A stretch of 64,000 nt of DNA from positions 143,592 to 207,591 of the forward strand of contig NZ_MBDL01000012.1 in the NCBI RefSeq assembly GCF_001707755.1, in the 5' to 3' direction. The position numbers and the translations under genes are program-made. Under the pieces are notes generated by a model that was given only the letters and a program-made list of their open reading frames with translations, ran no database searches and had not been told where the DNA came from. This stretch comes from Acinetobacter celticus. Lineage in GTDB: Bacteria; Pseudomonadota; Gammaproteobacteria; Pseudomonadales; Moraxellaceae. Positions 1 through 11,584 of the stretch are shown piece by piece. The stretch's first letter is position 1. Each line of letters begins with the position of its first letter.

Positions 1-690
1 GAACAATATGCCTTTGATATGGCGCAACATCCGACCATTCACCAAAGTCATTTTGAGCAACTCACCTTACGTGATCAATATTTACTCAAACATCAAGGGC
101 AGGCCTACATTGAATTGGTCGACCCTACGACCACAGCGATACATTACCAACGTAGTTCTGAATATTTAGGTAAAATTTTTGCGCCCTATATGCCTGAAGC
201 AGAACGGGTCTTTATTGAAAATTTAGCTCTACAAAATGCAGAAAAGGCCTATGCGGGTCAGAATCTGTTGATTGAGCCTTTTGAGATTTCACGGCGTGCC
301 TTATTTTGGGAAGACTATGTTCATCAATATCCTCAAAGTAGTTATCGCCAAGATGCGCAATATTTGTTGTATCAATACAAAGTCTTTTTATTTAAAGGAC
401 TTAAAAACACCCCCGTGTCTGGCCATTATTCAGACCCCATCGACGTTCAAGTGAGTACGATTGAAGAACTGAAAAAAATCGCTCAATTGCAAAATTCTAC
501 ATTGGCAACTCAGGCAAAAAAGTTTCTAGAGTTTCTAGACTTCAGTCCAGAACAACGCATACAGCTCACAGGAGGACTAGATACACTTAGCCCTTGGCAA
601 CAGCTCGAAATCTATTTAAATTTACGCAATCCATTGCCCAACTATAAAAAAGACTGCTTCAGTGATGGCATTTGTCTTCCATCCAAATAA
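1..690 (+). CDS. Hypothetical protein, 3' part only
   Basis: The reading frame is open from the first base of the window, so the start lies upstream; the first in-frame Met is at 19 but need not be the start. At least 230 residues are seen. I do not recognise a family. The visible part is soluble, rich in Gln, Tyr and Leu, with no membrane segment, and its predicted helices (for example the QDAQYLLYQY region) would suit a helical-repeat or periplasmic protein. Two Cys lie near the C-terminus (DCFSDGIC), which may form a disulfide if the protein is exported. A weak hairpin terminator follows, and thiC is a separate unit. No function can be assigned. Confidence 0.75.
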   Translation, partial: EQYAFDMAQHPTIHQSHFEQLTLRDQYLLKHQGQAYIELVDPTTTAIHYQRSSEYLGKIFAPYMPEAERVFIENLALQNAEKAYAGQNLLIEPFEISRRALFWEDYVHQYPQSSYRQDAQYLLYQYKVFLFKGLKNTPVSGHYSDPIDVQVSTIEELKKIAQLQNSTLATQAKKFLEFLDFSPEQRIQLTGGLDTLSPWQQLEIYLNLRNPLPNYKKDCFSDGICLPSK

Positions 691-738
691 GCTAATGCCT
701 TCATCTTTAAGAGATCTTTGACCGTCTTCAGACAAAAT

Positions 739-758
739 TGCCAAATTGGCTATTTTTT
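739..758 (+). terminator. Possible weak intrinsic terminator
   Basis: A short stem, GCCA-AAT-TGGC, is followed by TATTTTTT. It lies just after the first gene and before the thiC leader. The stem is only four pairs, so the call is tentative. Confidence 0.35.
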
Positions 759-788
759 AGGGTCAGATTAAGCTAGTATTTCGCCATC

Positions 789-903
789 GCTTGACGGAGC
801 GCGAGTAATCACTCGCTGAGATTGGGTCAGTTGTTCGTTTGAATGAACTTAAACCCAAGTACCGTTGAACCTGATCAGGTTAAGACCTGCGTAGGAATCA
901 AGC
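789..903 (+). promoter_or_regulatory. TPP (thi-box) riboswitch of thiC
   Basis: The conserved thi-box blocks are present in order: CTGAGA at 816-821, an ACCC block near 853-856, GAACCTGATCAGGTT at 867-881, and CTGCGTAGGAA at 887-897. The closing P1 helix is visible as GCTTGA (789-794) pairing with TCAAGC (898-903). This aptamer binds thiamine pyrophosphate and lowers expression of thiamine synthesis genes. The gene directly downstream is thiC, as expected. The aptamer ends about 157 bases before the thiC start, which leaves a long expression platform. Confidence 0.95.
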
Positions 904-957
904 CATCTAAAAACTGAACGCCCTCAATTTATCTATTTCTGTAGAAATACACGGTGC

Positions 958-977
958 TTCTCTATCTAAATAGAGAA
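958..977 (+). promoter_or_regulatory. Hairpin in thiC leader (expression platform candidate)
   Basis: TTCTCTAT (958-965) pairs perfectly with ATAGAGAA (970-977) across a four-base loop. It lies between the TPP aptamer and thiC. No U-run follows, so it is not a classical terminator; it may be part of the riboswitch expression platform. Confidence 0.4.
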
Positions 978-991
978 ATTATCCCCTGTGA

Positions 992-2956
<1,965 letters not shown>

Positions 2957-2996
2957 ATTGATTAAAAAAAATTGGCGTTCTTTTAAATCTCAGTTA

Positions 2997-3026
2997 GGAT
3001 GAAAACTGCCGTTTTCATCCTTTTTT
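2997..3026 (+). terminator. Intrinsic terminator after thiC
   Basis: GGATGAAAAC pairs perfectly with GTTTTCATCC across a TGCC loop and is followed by six T. It separates thiC from nudF. Confidence 0.9.
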
Positions 3027-3042
3027 AATTGACATTAAAGTT

Positions 3043-3663
3043 ATGAATATTATTCAACAAGCATCTTATAATAACAACGATTACGCCATTGATGGGCGCG
3101 AATATCTGTTTAAGGGTTTTATTCAAGTCGAAAAACTCAGCTTACGTCATCGCTTGTTTAAGCAAAGCGACTATACATCGGTCATCCAACGTGAATTGGT
3201 GCATCGACCTGAAGCGGCAGGTGTGCTCATTTATAGCCTACAACAGCAAAAATTTGCCTTAATTGAACAATTTCGTGTGGGCGCAATTGATGATGCGGTA
3301 TCGCCATGGCAACTGGAAATTATTGCGGGCGTATTAGATGGTGATGAATCGGCTGAAAGTTGTATCCGCAGAGAAAGCCTTGAAGAATCTGGCTGTGCAT
3401 TAAATCAATTACAACATATTTTTAGTTTTTACCCTTCTGCAGGCGCATGCTCTGAATTATTTCACTTATATGTGGCCGAAGCACACTTGCCTGAACACGG
3501 TGGCATATTTGGTGTACCTGATGAAGGTGAAAATATTTTACTGCATATTTTGAATTTTACCGATCTGCCTGAGCTAATGGTTAATGGTCGGTTAAAAAAC
3601 GCACCTGTCATTATGGCCTTGCAATGGTTGCAGCAGAAAATTCATAATATGCAGAATGTCTAA
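3043..3663 (+). CDS. nudF: ADP-ribose/NDP-sugar pyrophosphatase, Nudix family
   Basis: The 206-residue protein carries a perfect Nudix box (GX5EX7REX2EEXG) at residues 96-117, which binds the catalytic metal. Length and N-terminal layout fit the NudF/AdpP group, which hydrolyses ADP-ribose to AMP and ribose 5-phosphate. The exact substrate (ADP-ribose or another NDP-sugar) cannot be read from the sequence. The end of the gene runs directly into cpdA, whose ribosome site begins at the nudF stop codon, so the two are very likely one operon; the nudF-cpdA pairing is known from other gamma-proteobacteria. Confidence 0.9.
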   Translation: MNIIQQASYNNNDYAIDGREYLFKGFIQVEKLSLRHRLFKQSDYTSVIQRELVHRPEAAGVLIYSLQQQKFALIEQFRVGAIDDAVSPWQLEIIAGVLDGDESAESCIRRESLEESGCALNQLQHIFSFYPSAGACSELFHLYVAEAHLPEHGGIFGVPDEGENILLHILNFTDLPELMVNGRLKNAPVIMALQWLQQKIHNMQNV

Positions 3664-3679
3664 GGGGAAGGACATAGCT

Positions 3680-4483
3680 TTGTCAATGAATACAGATATA
3701 TCATCCGACTGGACCATCATTCAAATTTCAGACACGCATCTTATGGATCAAGCTGACCATACATTTGCGGGGATGAACCCTGAACAAAGCTTTCATATCG
3801 TGATGGAGCATTTGACACATCATTATTCAACGCCTGATGCCATCATTCATACGGGTGACTTGGCTCAAGTTCCTGTGCAGGAAACCTATTCGCGTTACTT
3901 GCAGTATATGCAGACCCTGAATATTCCACATTACCAAATTCCGGGTAATCATGATGATCGTGCGGTATTCCCTTTTCATTTACAACAAGATCAGGCTCAC
4001 CTGCTCAGCTTTGGCCAATGGCGTATTGTGCTACTCAACAGTGCTGTAGTCGACCAAGTCGATGGTTGGATTTCTGAGGCACAACTGACGCAACTGGATC
4101 AAATTTTAACTGCACACCCTGAACAGCATGTCATCATTGCCTGTCATCATCACCCTTTTGCTATGCAGTCTTTGTGGATTGATCAACATAAGTTAAAAAA
4201 TTCAACGCATTTAATGCATGTGATTGCCAAGCACCAAAATGTGAAAGTGGTTTTATACGGCCACGTCCACCAAGACTCAAGTAATGAGTGGCATGGCGTA
4301 CAGTTTTTATCGACTCCCTCCACCAGTATCCAGTTCAAACCGCAGAGTGATACCTTTGCACTCGATGAGTCTTTTCCGGGTTATCGTGTACTGAATTTAA
4401 AAGAAAATGGGGAGTTTTCTACTGAAGTGGTGCGCGTAAAAATTAATCAACCTAAAATTAATATTGAAATTTCAGGTTATTAA
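3680..4483 (+). CDS. cpdA: 3',5'-cyclic AMP phosphodiesterase CpdA
   Basis: This is a calcineurin-like metallophosphoesterase that degrades cAMP to AMP in the cytoplasm. The metal-binding motifs appear in order: SDTH (D-x-H), HTGD, GNHD, CHHH and GHVH. Starting at TTG 3680 gives 267 residues, and a strong GGGGAAGG ribosome site (3664-3671) sits eight bases upstream. An ATG at 3686 (265 residues) is the alternative; the ATG at 3656 overlaps the end of nudF and lacks a ribosome site. Coupling to nudF is likely. The product should set cAMP levels and so influence CRP/Vfr-type regulation. Confidence 0.92.
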   Translation: MSMNTDISSDWTIIQISDTHLMDQADHTFAGMNPEQSFHIVMEHLTHHYSTPDAIIHTGDLAQVPVQETYSRYLQYMQTLNIPHYQIPGNHDDRAVFPFHLQQDQAHLLSFGQWRIVLLNSAVVDQVDGWISEAQLTQLDQILTAHPEQHVIIACHHHPFAMQSLWIDQHKLKNSTHLMHVIAKHQNVKVVLYGHVHQDSSNEWHGVQFLSTPSTSIQFKPQSDTFALDESFPGYRVLNLKENGEFSTEVVRVKINQPKINIEISGY

Positions 4484-4633
4484 CTTTTAATTTTGTTTTT
4501 TTTACTTTAGTTTATTGCCTCAGATAGGAATGAGATCGTTTCAATCGAAACATCTAAGACTATCAAAATCGAAAAAAAGTCTATATGATGACGGCCCTTG
4601 TAGGTGAAATATCCTCTAGGGTGGATAAAAAAC

Positions 4634-4663
4634 TTGCATATCACCATATTTTTTGCGTATAGA
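4634..4663 (+). promoter_or_regulatory. Candidate sigma-70 promoter of dksA
   Basis: TTGCAT (4634-4639) and TATAGA (4658-4663) are 18 bases apart and lie about 30 bases before the dksA start. This is a pattern match only. Confidence 0.4.
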
Positions 4664-4691
4664 TATAAGCATATGATGAGGAATGCCCTAT

Positions 4692-5219
4692 ATGGCGAAT
4701 GACAACCAAAATCAAGTCTTAGACGAACAAGTTGCGGTAACAGATGAAAAGTCTGTAAAACGTGTCCGTAAAGCAAAGCCGAAAGCGTCTGAAAGTGGTT
4801 CTACTGCTAGCTTATTTGGTATTGAGCCTTATCAACCTAAGAAAAACGAAGAATACATGTCTGAAGGGCAACTTGAGCACTTCCGTCGTATTTTGTTGGC
4901 ATGGAAAGCTGAATTGATGTCTGAAGTCGACCGTACTTTAAACACCATGCAAGATGAAAATACTGCGCTTCCAGACGTCAATGACCGTGCAACGCAAGAA
5001 GAAGAGTTCGCCATTGAATTACGTACACGTGACCGTGAACGTAAATTAATTCGTAAAATTGAGCAATCAATTGAAGCGATTAAAAATGATGACTACGGTT
5101 TCTGCGAAACTTGCGGTATTGAAATTGGCTTACGTCGCTTAGAAGCGCGTCCAACAGCAACTTTATGTATCGACTGCAAAACCCTTGCAGAGATCAAAGA
5201 GAAGCAAAATAACGGTTAA
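4692..5219 (+). CDS. dksA: RNA polymerase-binding transcription factor DksA
   Basis: DksA binds the secondary channel of RNA polymerase and works with ppGpp to control rRNA, amino-acid and stress promoters. From ATG 4692 the protein has 175 residues: a lysine-rich N-terminal extension, the coiled-coil with the two tip aspartates (Asp95 and Asp98 in DVNDRA), and a C-terminal zinc finger with Cys138, Cys141, Cys159 and Cys162. An upstream in-frame ATG at 4683 abuts the GAGGA ribosome site, which is correctly spaced only for 4692. It is followed closely by gluQ, the same order as in E. coli and relatives. Confidence 0.96.
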   Translation: MANDNQNQVLDEQVAVTDEKSVKRVRKAKPKASESGSTASLFGIEPYQPKKNEEYMSEGQLEHFRRILLAWKAELMSEVDRTLNTMQDENTALPDVNDRATQEEEFAIELRTRDRERKLIRKIEQSIEAIKNDDYGFCETCGIEIGLRRLEARPTATLCIDCKTLAEIKEKQNNG

Positions 5220-5234
5220 TCATGTTATTGAATA

Positions 5235-5280
5235 ATCCTCCCTCAACCTCTCCTTGTGTAAAGGAGGGGGACAACAGGAT
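5235..5280 (+). promoter_or_regulatory. Hairpin covering the gluQ ribosome site and start codon
   Basis: CCTCTCCTT (5247-5255) pairs with AAGGAGGGG (5261-5269) across a five-base loop, with one G-T pair. An outer stem pairs ATCCT (5235-5239) with AGGAT (5276-5280). The inner 3' arm is the Shine-Dalgarno sequence of gluQ and the outer 3' arm includes the first two bases of its ATG. When folded it should block initiation. It may also be a degenerate copy of a dispersed intergenic repeat. Confidence 0.6.
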
Positions 5281-6139
5281 GGCTTATGTGGGTCGGTTTG
5301 CGCCATCGCCAACCGGCCCTTTACATTTTGGCTCTTTAATTACAGCCATTGCCAGTTACTGCGATGCCCGTGCTCATTTAGGCTCATGGTTGGTACGTAT
5401 TGAAGATACCGATATCCCACGCATTTACCCCGGCAGTGAAGATCACATTCTACGTGCGCTTGACGCTTTTCAGTTTGAACCCGATGCAGACATCATCTTT
5501 CAAAAAGACCGCATAGACATTTATGAAGCAGTGATTGAACAGTTACATCAGCAAGGTGCTGTTTATGCCTGCCAATGTCGACGCAAAATGCTCGGTTCCA
5601 ATCATATTTATATGGGCACTTGCCGAGACCTCGCTTTACCCTTAGAAAACCAAGCCATACGTGTCAAGGTAGATAATCAAACCATTTGCTTTACTGACCG
5701 CCTCCAAGGGCGACATTGCTCCCAATTACAACAAGATTTAGGTGATTTTGTCCTCAAGCGTCGCGATGGGATTATGAATTATCAGCTTGCTGTAGTCGTC
5801 GATGATTATCTTCAAGGAATCACCCACGTCGTTCGTGGCGCAGATTTATTGGATAATACCGAACGTCAAATTTGGCTGGGAAAATTGCTGGGCTACCCTG
5901 AATTGCAGTATATGCATTTGCCTTTGGCTATGAATGATCAAGGCCGAAAACTGTCTAAACAAAATAGGGCGCAAGCCTTGGACTTAACGCAAGCATCGCA
6001 ACTTTTGCAGCAAGCTTTGCTCGCCTTGCATCAACCGAGGGTGGAACTGGATACACCCGCGAATATGCTAAAACAAGCCATTGCACAATGGGACGTTACA
6101 TTCATTCCACACGGCACAGAGTTGCAGGGAACTTATTGA
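5279..6139 (+). CDS. gluQ: Glutamyl-Q tRNA(Asp) synthetase
   Basis: GluQ (YadB) is a shortened glutamyl-tRNA synthetase without the anticodon-binding domain; it attaches glutamate to queuosine at the wobble position of tRNA(Asp). The 286-residue protein has the class I nucleotide site PTGPLHFGS (residues 11-19, HIGH-like), a KLSKQN (KMSKS-like) loop, and Cys residues of the zinc site (ACQCRRK, GTCRD). The frame is open from 5222, but a strong AAGGAGGGGG ribosome site points to ATG 5279. It sits just behind dksA and is probably cotranscribed. A hairpin hides the ribosome site, suggesting translational control. Confidence 0.94.
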   Translation: MAYVGRFAPSPTGPLHFGSLITAIASYCDARAHLGSWLVRIEDTDIPRIYPGSEDHILRALDAFQFEPDADIIFQKDRIDIYEAVIEQLHQQGAVYACQCRRKMLGSNHIYMGTCRDLALPLENQAIRVKVDNQTICFTDRLQGRHCSQLQQDLGDFVLKRRDGIMNYQLAVVVDDYLQGITHVVRGADLLDNTERQIWLGKLLGYPELQYMHLPLAMNDQGRKLSKQNRAQALDLTQASQLLQQALLALHQPRVELDTPANMLKQAIAQWDVTFIPHGTELQGTY

Positions 6140-6230
6140 TAAAATAGCTTTATGCTCAAAGTTATTTAGCGACTAAAGTATCGAAGCGGCCCCTTCTGCT
6201 ATTGTTCAATAATTATAAAAATCACAGAAT

Positions 6231-6266
6231 AAAAAACCGAGCATAGTTTGTACCACACTCGGTTTT
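6231..6266 (-). terminator. Intrinsic terminator after ftsW
   Basis: Read on the minus strand, AAAACCGAG pairs with CTCGGTTTT and is followed by further T. It ends the murD-ftsW unit and may also stop gluQ transcription from the other side. Confidence 0.8.
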
Positions 6267-6286
6267 CAGGTTTTAAACCCGCTTCT

Positions 6287-7483
6287 TTAGAAACTAGATT
6301 CTTCTTTACTTGGATTAACTTGATTGGTCGCAGATTCAATTTTTAAGATCAAACTGACCATCACAGCACAAATAATCAAAGACGAGCCACCATAACTAAT
6401 AAAAGGCAAAGTCAGGCCCTTTGTCGGTAACATTCCCATATTCATTCCTGCATTCACCAAAATTTGAAGCAAGAAAATAATACTGATACCGTAAGCCAAA
6501 TAACCTGCACGTAAATACTGATTTTTTAATGCCCGATGGCCAATTTTAATACAGCACAGCACCATGGTAAAAGACAGCACTAAAACAGTGGTAATGCCGA
6601 AAAAGCCAAATTCCTCACCTAAAATAGCCAACATGAAGTCAGTGTGTGCTTCGGGTAGATAAGACATTTTTTGAATACTGTGTCCTAAGCCAACGCCAAA
6701 CCATTCACCACGACCAAAGGCCATTAAGGCATTCGACAACTGATAACCTGTTCCTAGTGGATCAGCCCAAGGATTGGTAAAAGACAACGCACGTTGCAAA
6801 CGATATGGCTCGAAGACAATCGCAATAGCCAAGCCCGCAATAATAAAGGCCAAAAAGGCAATAAATTGAATGGCGGGTGCGCCTGCAAGGAAAAATACCC
6901 CCAAGATCATGAGGACAATCACAGCCGTTGCTCCTAAGTCTGGCTCAGCCAAAATTAAGCCCACCGTGATAACCATCACAATACCCAGACGAATCAGACC
7001 TGAAACACTGGTTCGTACTTCCTCTGCCCTTCGAACCACATAGTCTGCGGTAAAAATGGCCATCATGACTTTTGCCACTTCAGAGGCTTGCAAAGTAAAG
7101 CCTGCAATACGAATCCAGCGGGTTGAACCATTGACCTCGGTTCCTGCCACCAATACAAAGATCAACAATAAAATGGTCATGAGCCACAATGCAAAGGTAT
7201 TGTTAAACCACACATTCAACGGCACTTTATAGGCTAAAAATGCTGCCACACAGGCCACAAAAATTGAAACACCATGTCGTGTCACATAATGAAATGCATT
7301 TTCATGTAAGCGGTCTGCATAAGGCATAGAGGCCGAAGCCACCATAATGGAGCCAATACAGAGCAAAGCCAATACGCAAAAAATAAGGGTATTTCGCATA
7401 TTCATTTCGGCAGGAAATTTGGGTGCCCACCGATCATAGACGTCATTTATTTTACTGATGGTCGTCTGAGCTAACCCAGCCAT
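6287..7483 (-). CDS. ftsW: SEDS peptidoglycan glycosyltransferase FtsW
   Basis: FtsW is the division-specific SEDS glycan polymerase of the inner membrane and works with PBP3 at the septum. The 398-residue protein has about ten membrane segments. Typical FtsW blocks are visible: the EPDLGAT stretch in the middle, the long periplasmic loop with PEAHTDF and GEEFGFFG, and the C-terminal LPFISYGGSS. The N-terminus is cytoplasmic and short. It lies 21 bases behind murD, as in dcw-type clusters, but the rest of the dcw cluster is not here, so murD-ftsW is a detached pair. Confidence 0.95.
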   Translation of the reverse strand: MAGLAQTTISKINDVYDRWAPKFPAEMNMRNTLIFCVLALLCIGSIMVASASMPYADRLHENAFHYVTRHGVSIFVACVAAFLAYKVPLNVWFNNTFALWLMTILLLIFVLVAGTEVNGSTRWIRIAGFTLQASEVAKVMMAIFTADYVVRRAEEVRTSVSGLIRLGIVMVITVGLILAEPDLGATAVIVLMILGVFFLAGAPAIQFIAFLAFIIAGLAIAIVFEPYRLQRALSFTNPWADPLGTGYQLSNALMAFGRGEWFGVGLGHSIQKMSYLPEAHTDFMLAILGEEFGFFGITTVLVLSFTMVLCCIKIGHRALKNQYLRAGYLAYGISIIFLLQILVNAGMNMGMLPTKGLTLPFISYGGSSLIICAVMVSLILKIESATNQVNPSKEESSF

Positions 7484-7504
7484 ACAACTTTCCTTATCGT
7501 TCTT

Positions 7505-8857
<1,353 letters not shown>

Positions 8858-8961
8858 TCACCAACATTGAATTTTTTAAATTTGCAAAATGTTAGCACTT
8901 TGCTGTTTTGAATACTTTTTCAGTTTTGACTTTCTAACAGTTTTTTTGTGTCAGCGCGTAA

Positions 8962-8989
8962 AAAAACCGTCATATTGATGACGGTTTTT
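8962..8989 (-). terminator. Intrinsic terminator after the feo operon
   Basis: AAAAACCGTCAT pairs perfectly with ATGACGGTTTTT across a four-base loop; on the minus strand a T-run follows. It lies downstream of the small Cys-rich gene and upstream of murD. Confidence 0.85.
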
Positions 8990-9024
8990 CTATTTCACAG
9001 CAAAGTAGATTTAAGTCGTGGTTT

Positions 9025-9276
9025 TTATTTCCACTTTACCGCCTGCACTGGTGATTTTTTTTCAGTCGGTGCATCCGTACTAGAACAGCCACAACTTCCA
9101 CCACAACCCGCAACCATGGCAGGCTTTAAGCGTTTAGCAATAGCCGTCCAACCCTGTTTTTGGGCCACATTCGATAAAGACAGAAAAAATGTATAAGCTG
9201 TTTTTGGAAAAACCTTCTTAAACACCACGACAGCACTCCAAATCACCAATGCAGCCACAATTAGTATTTCAATCAT
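9025..9276 (-). CDS. Small FeoB-associated Cys-rich membrane protein
   Basis: This 83-residue protein has one N-terminal membrane segment (about residues 3-20) and then a short cytoplasmic part with a cysteine cluster at Cys58, Cys62 and Cys64 (CGGSCGC). A basic tail follows. Small single-span Cys-rich proteins are a recurring third partner in feo operons (the FeoB-associated Cys-rich and DUF6587-like groups), and the position 29 bases behind feoB fits. The likely role is in or near the FeoB complex, perhaps metal handling or redox sensing; this is inference from context. Exact family membership is not confirmed. Confidence 0.75.
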   Translation of the reverse strand: MIEILIVAALVIWSAVVVFKKVFPKTAYTFFLSLSNVAQKQGWTAIAKRLKPAMVAGCGGSCGCSSTDAPTEKKSPVQAVKWK

Positions 9277-9305
9277 TGTTGTCTCCTCTTACGTCGCCTA
9301 AAAAA

Positions 9306-11159
9306 TTATCCAAAATAATGTGATGCAATCTGATAGGTTAAGAAAGCCATTAAATAAGCCAAACCAAATAAATAAACCGTCATAAAGCCCACAGTTTTCC
9401 ACGAACCAGTTTCACGTTTCACCGTAGCCAATGTTGCCAAGCAATGCGGTGCATAAACAAACCACACCAATAAAGACAGCCCTGTTGCCAATGACCAACC
9501 TAAGTCACCACTACTAATTAATGTCGATAAACCTTGTGATACCGCATCTTCATCGGTTGCAGATAAAGCATAGACCGTACCCAATGCAGCAACCACTACT
9601 TCACGCGCTGCCATGGCAGGAATCAGTGCAATACAGATTTGCCAGTTAAAACCAAGCGGTGCAAAAATAGGTTGAATAACATGACCCAACATCCCTGCAA
9701 ATGAATAATCAATATCAGGGAGGGTTGCACCTGTTGGTGGTTGTGGGAAGGTACACAAGAACCAGAGCAAGATCGATAAGGCAAAAATAATGCCACCGAC
9801 ACGCTTTAAAAAGATTTTGGCGCGATCTAGCAGGCCAATCCAAATGCTTTTCACATCTGGAAAACGATAACTTGGCAATTCCATCAACAACGCATGTTGA
9901 GATTTATCTTTCTGGAAAAATTTCAGTACAGTCGCCACCACTAAGGCACTGACAATACCCGCCATGTACAAGGCGAACAGCACAAGACCTTGTAAATTCA
10001 ATACGCCCCATACCATTTTTGCAGGAATGAAGGCTGAAATAAGTAAGGCATAAACCGGTAAACGCGCTGAACAGGTCATCAAAGGAGCAACCAAAATGGT
10101 CACAAGACGATCACGCGGGTCACTAATACTCCGCGTTGCCATTACCCCAGGTACAGCACAAGCAAAACTAGACAATAATGGAATAAAGGCACGTCCACTC
10201 AGACCCGCCTTGAACATCAACTTATCCAGTAAAAAGGCGGCGCGTGGTAAATAACCCGATTCTTCAAGCACTAAAATAAAGAAGAATAAAATTATAATTT
10301 GTGGCAAGAACACAACCACACTGCCCGCACCCGCAATAATGCCATCCACGACTAAACTATTTAGCAAAGGATGAGAAATATGCTGTCCAATAAATTCGCC
10401 AAACCAACCAAAGAAGCTTTCAATGCCATCCATGAACGGGGCCGCCCATGCAAACACCGCTTGGAAAATAACAAACATGATGACGGTTAAGCTGATTAAG
10501 CCGAATATTGGATGTAAAAATATTTTGTCTAGAAAATCTGAACGCTTATCTTCTTGATCAACAAAAAGTACAACATCATTCAAAATAGTGGCAATTTTTT
10601 GGTGATTGTTGCCCGTTAAACCGCTGAGTTCTGTATGTGGAAGTGCATATTTGCCCTTATCCAATGCATTCATTAAGCTTTCAATACCCGCATTGCGTAC
10701 CGCAACGGTTTCAACCACTGGAATGCCAAGGCGTTCCGAAAGTTTTTGGGTATTAATTTGCATCCCGCGTCGGCGTGCTTCGTCCATCATGTTCAGTACA
10801 AGTAAAATTGGGCGTCCAAGCTCAATTATTTCAAGCACTAGACCCAAATGCAGTTTGAGGTTTGTGGCATCAACCACACATAGGAACGCATCCTGATGAC
10901 CTTCTTCTGCAATTTTTCCTTGCACGACATCACGGGTAATTTCTTCATCTGGGCTAGTCGCATTCAGACTATACGTACCTGGTAAATCTAATACCCGTAC
11001 CGCTTTGCCTGAAGGTAAAGTAAATTGCCCAACTTTACGTTCAACCGTCACACCCGCATAGTTCGCAACTTTTTGGCGTGTTCCAGTTAAATGATTAAAT
11101 AATGATGTTTTACCACAGTTGGGATTCCCGACGAGGGCAATACGTAACGCCTCACTCAT
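9306..11159 (-). CDS. feoB: Ferrous iron transporter FeoB
   Basis: FeoB is the inner-membrane Fe(II) importer. The 617-residue protein starts with the G-protein domain: G1 GNPNCGKTS (residues 11-19), G3 DLPG (58-61) and G4 NMMD (123-126). A short linker domain follows, then the membrane part with two Gate-type repeats. It is shorter than the ~770-residue E. coli protein, mainly at the C-terminus. Its start overlaps the feoA stop by four bases (ATGA), so the two are translationally coupled. The small Cys-rich protein follows in the same operon. Fur-like sites lie upstream of feoA, so iron repression is expected. Confidence 0.96.
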   Translation of the reverse strand: MSEALRIALVGNPNCGKTSLFNHLTGTRQKVANYAGVTVERKVGQFTLPSGKAVRVLDLPGTYSLNATSPDEEITRDVVQGKIAEEGHQDAFLCVVDATNLKLHLGLVLEIIELGRPILLVLNMMDEARRRGMQINTQKLSERLGIPVVETVAVRNAGIESLMNALDKGKYALPHTELSGLTGNNHQKIATILNDVVLFVDQEDKRSDFLDKIFLHPIFGLISLTVIMFVIFQAVFAWAAPFMDGIESFFGWFGEFIGQHISHPLLNSLVVDGIIAGAGSVVVFLPQIIILFFFILVLEESGYLPRAAFLLDKLMFKAGLSGRAFIPLLSSFACAVPGVMATRSISDPRDRLVTILVAPLMTCSARLPVYALLISAFIPAKMVWGVLNLQGLVLFALYMAGIVSALVVATVLKFFQKDKSQHALLMELPSYRFPDVKSIWIGLLDRAKIFLKRVGGIIFALSILLWFLCTFPQPPTGATLPDIDYSFAGMLGHVIQPIFAPLGFNWQICIALIPAMAAREVVVAALGTVYALSATDEDAVSQGLSTLISSGDLGWSLATGLSLLVWFVYAPHCLATLATVKRETGSWKTVGFMTVYLFGLAYLMAFLTYQIASHYFG

Positions 11160-11413
11160 GCGGGGGCTCCTTCAATTTCTATTTTTTCAGCTTCAATTTT
11201 GCGCAGTGCAAAGCGAGTAAATCCAATTTGAATTAAAATGGGGTCGCCACCAAAAATACCTTTGGTAATCACTTGCACTGTTGTACCTGGAATAAAACCC
11301 AATGTTTCCAGACGACTTGCAACAAGATCAGCCTGAGCATTTTGCTCATTTTCAAGGCGATGCACCTTTTGAATAATGGCTGACTGTTTGACTTTTAAAT
11401 CAGATAAACGCAC
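11156..11413 (-). CDS. feoA: Ferrous iron transport protein FeoA
   Basis: FeoA is a small SH3-like cytoplasmic protein needed for FeoB function. A GTG start at 11413 preceded by CAGGA gives 85 residues, the usual size; the frame can be read further upstream to a TTG at 11452, but no ribosome site supports that. The glycine turn GFIPGTTVQV and the C-terminal RFALRKIEA block are typical. It is the first gene of the feoAB operon and overlaps feoB by four bases. Confidence 0.92.
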   Translation of the reverse strand: MRLSDLKVKQSAIIQKVHRLENEQNAQADLVASRLETLGFIPGTTVQVITKGIFGGDPILIQIGFTRFALRKIEAEKIEIEGAPA

Positions 11414-11453
11414 GTATCTAATCCTGAAAAATTTTGTCCAGTATACAATCAAA

Positions 11454-11492
11454 TGAGAATAATTACCAAATCAGATTTGATTTCAATTCTCA
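11454..11492 (-). promoter_or_regulatory. Candidate Fur-binding region of feoAB
   Basis: TGAGAAT (11454-11460) and ATTCTCA (11486-11492) form an inverted pair of half-sites, each embedded in AT-rich sequence like the Fur consensus. They lie 40-80 bases upstream of feoA. Fur control of feo is well established in this group; the exact sites are inferred. Confidence 0.5.
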
Positions 11493-11584
11493 TTCAACAT
11501 CCATCCATCGACAGTCTAAAGAAATTCATTTACATTGCATAAAACCAAGCATTTATGGGGTTCACAGATGAAAGTTGAAATTGC

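Noticed and set aside
4507..4776. 89-codon minus-strand frame across the dksA leader
   Set aside because: It overlaps the start of dksA, has no recognisable domain, and reads into the promoter region; a chance frame.
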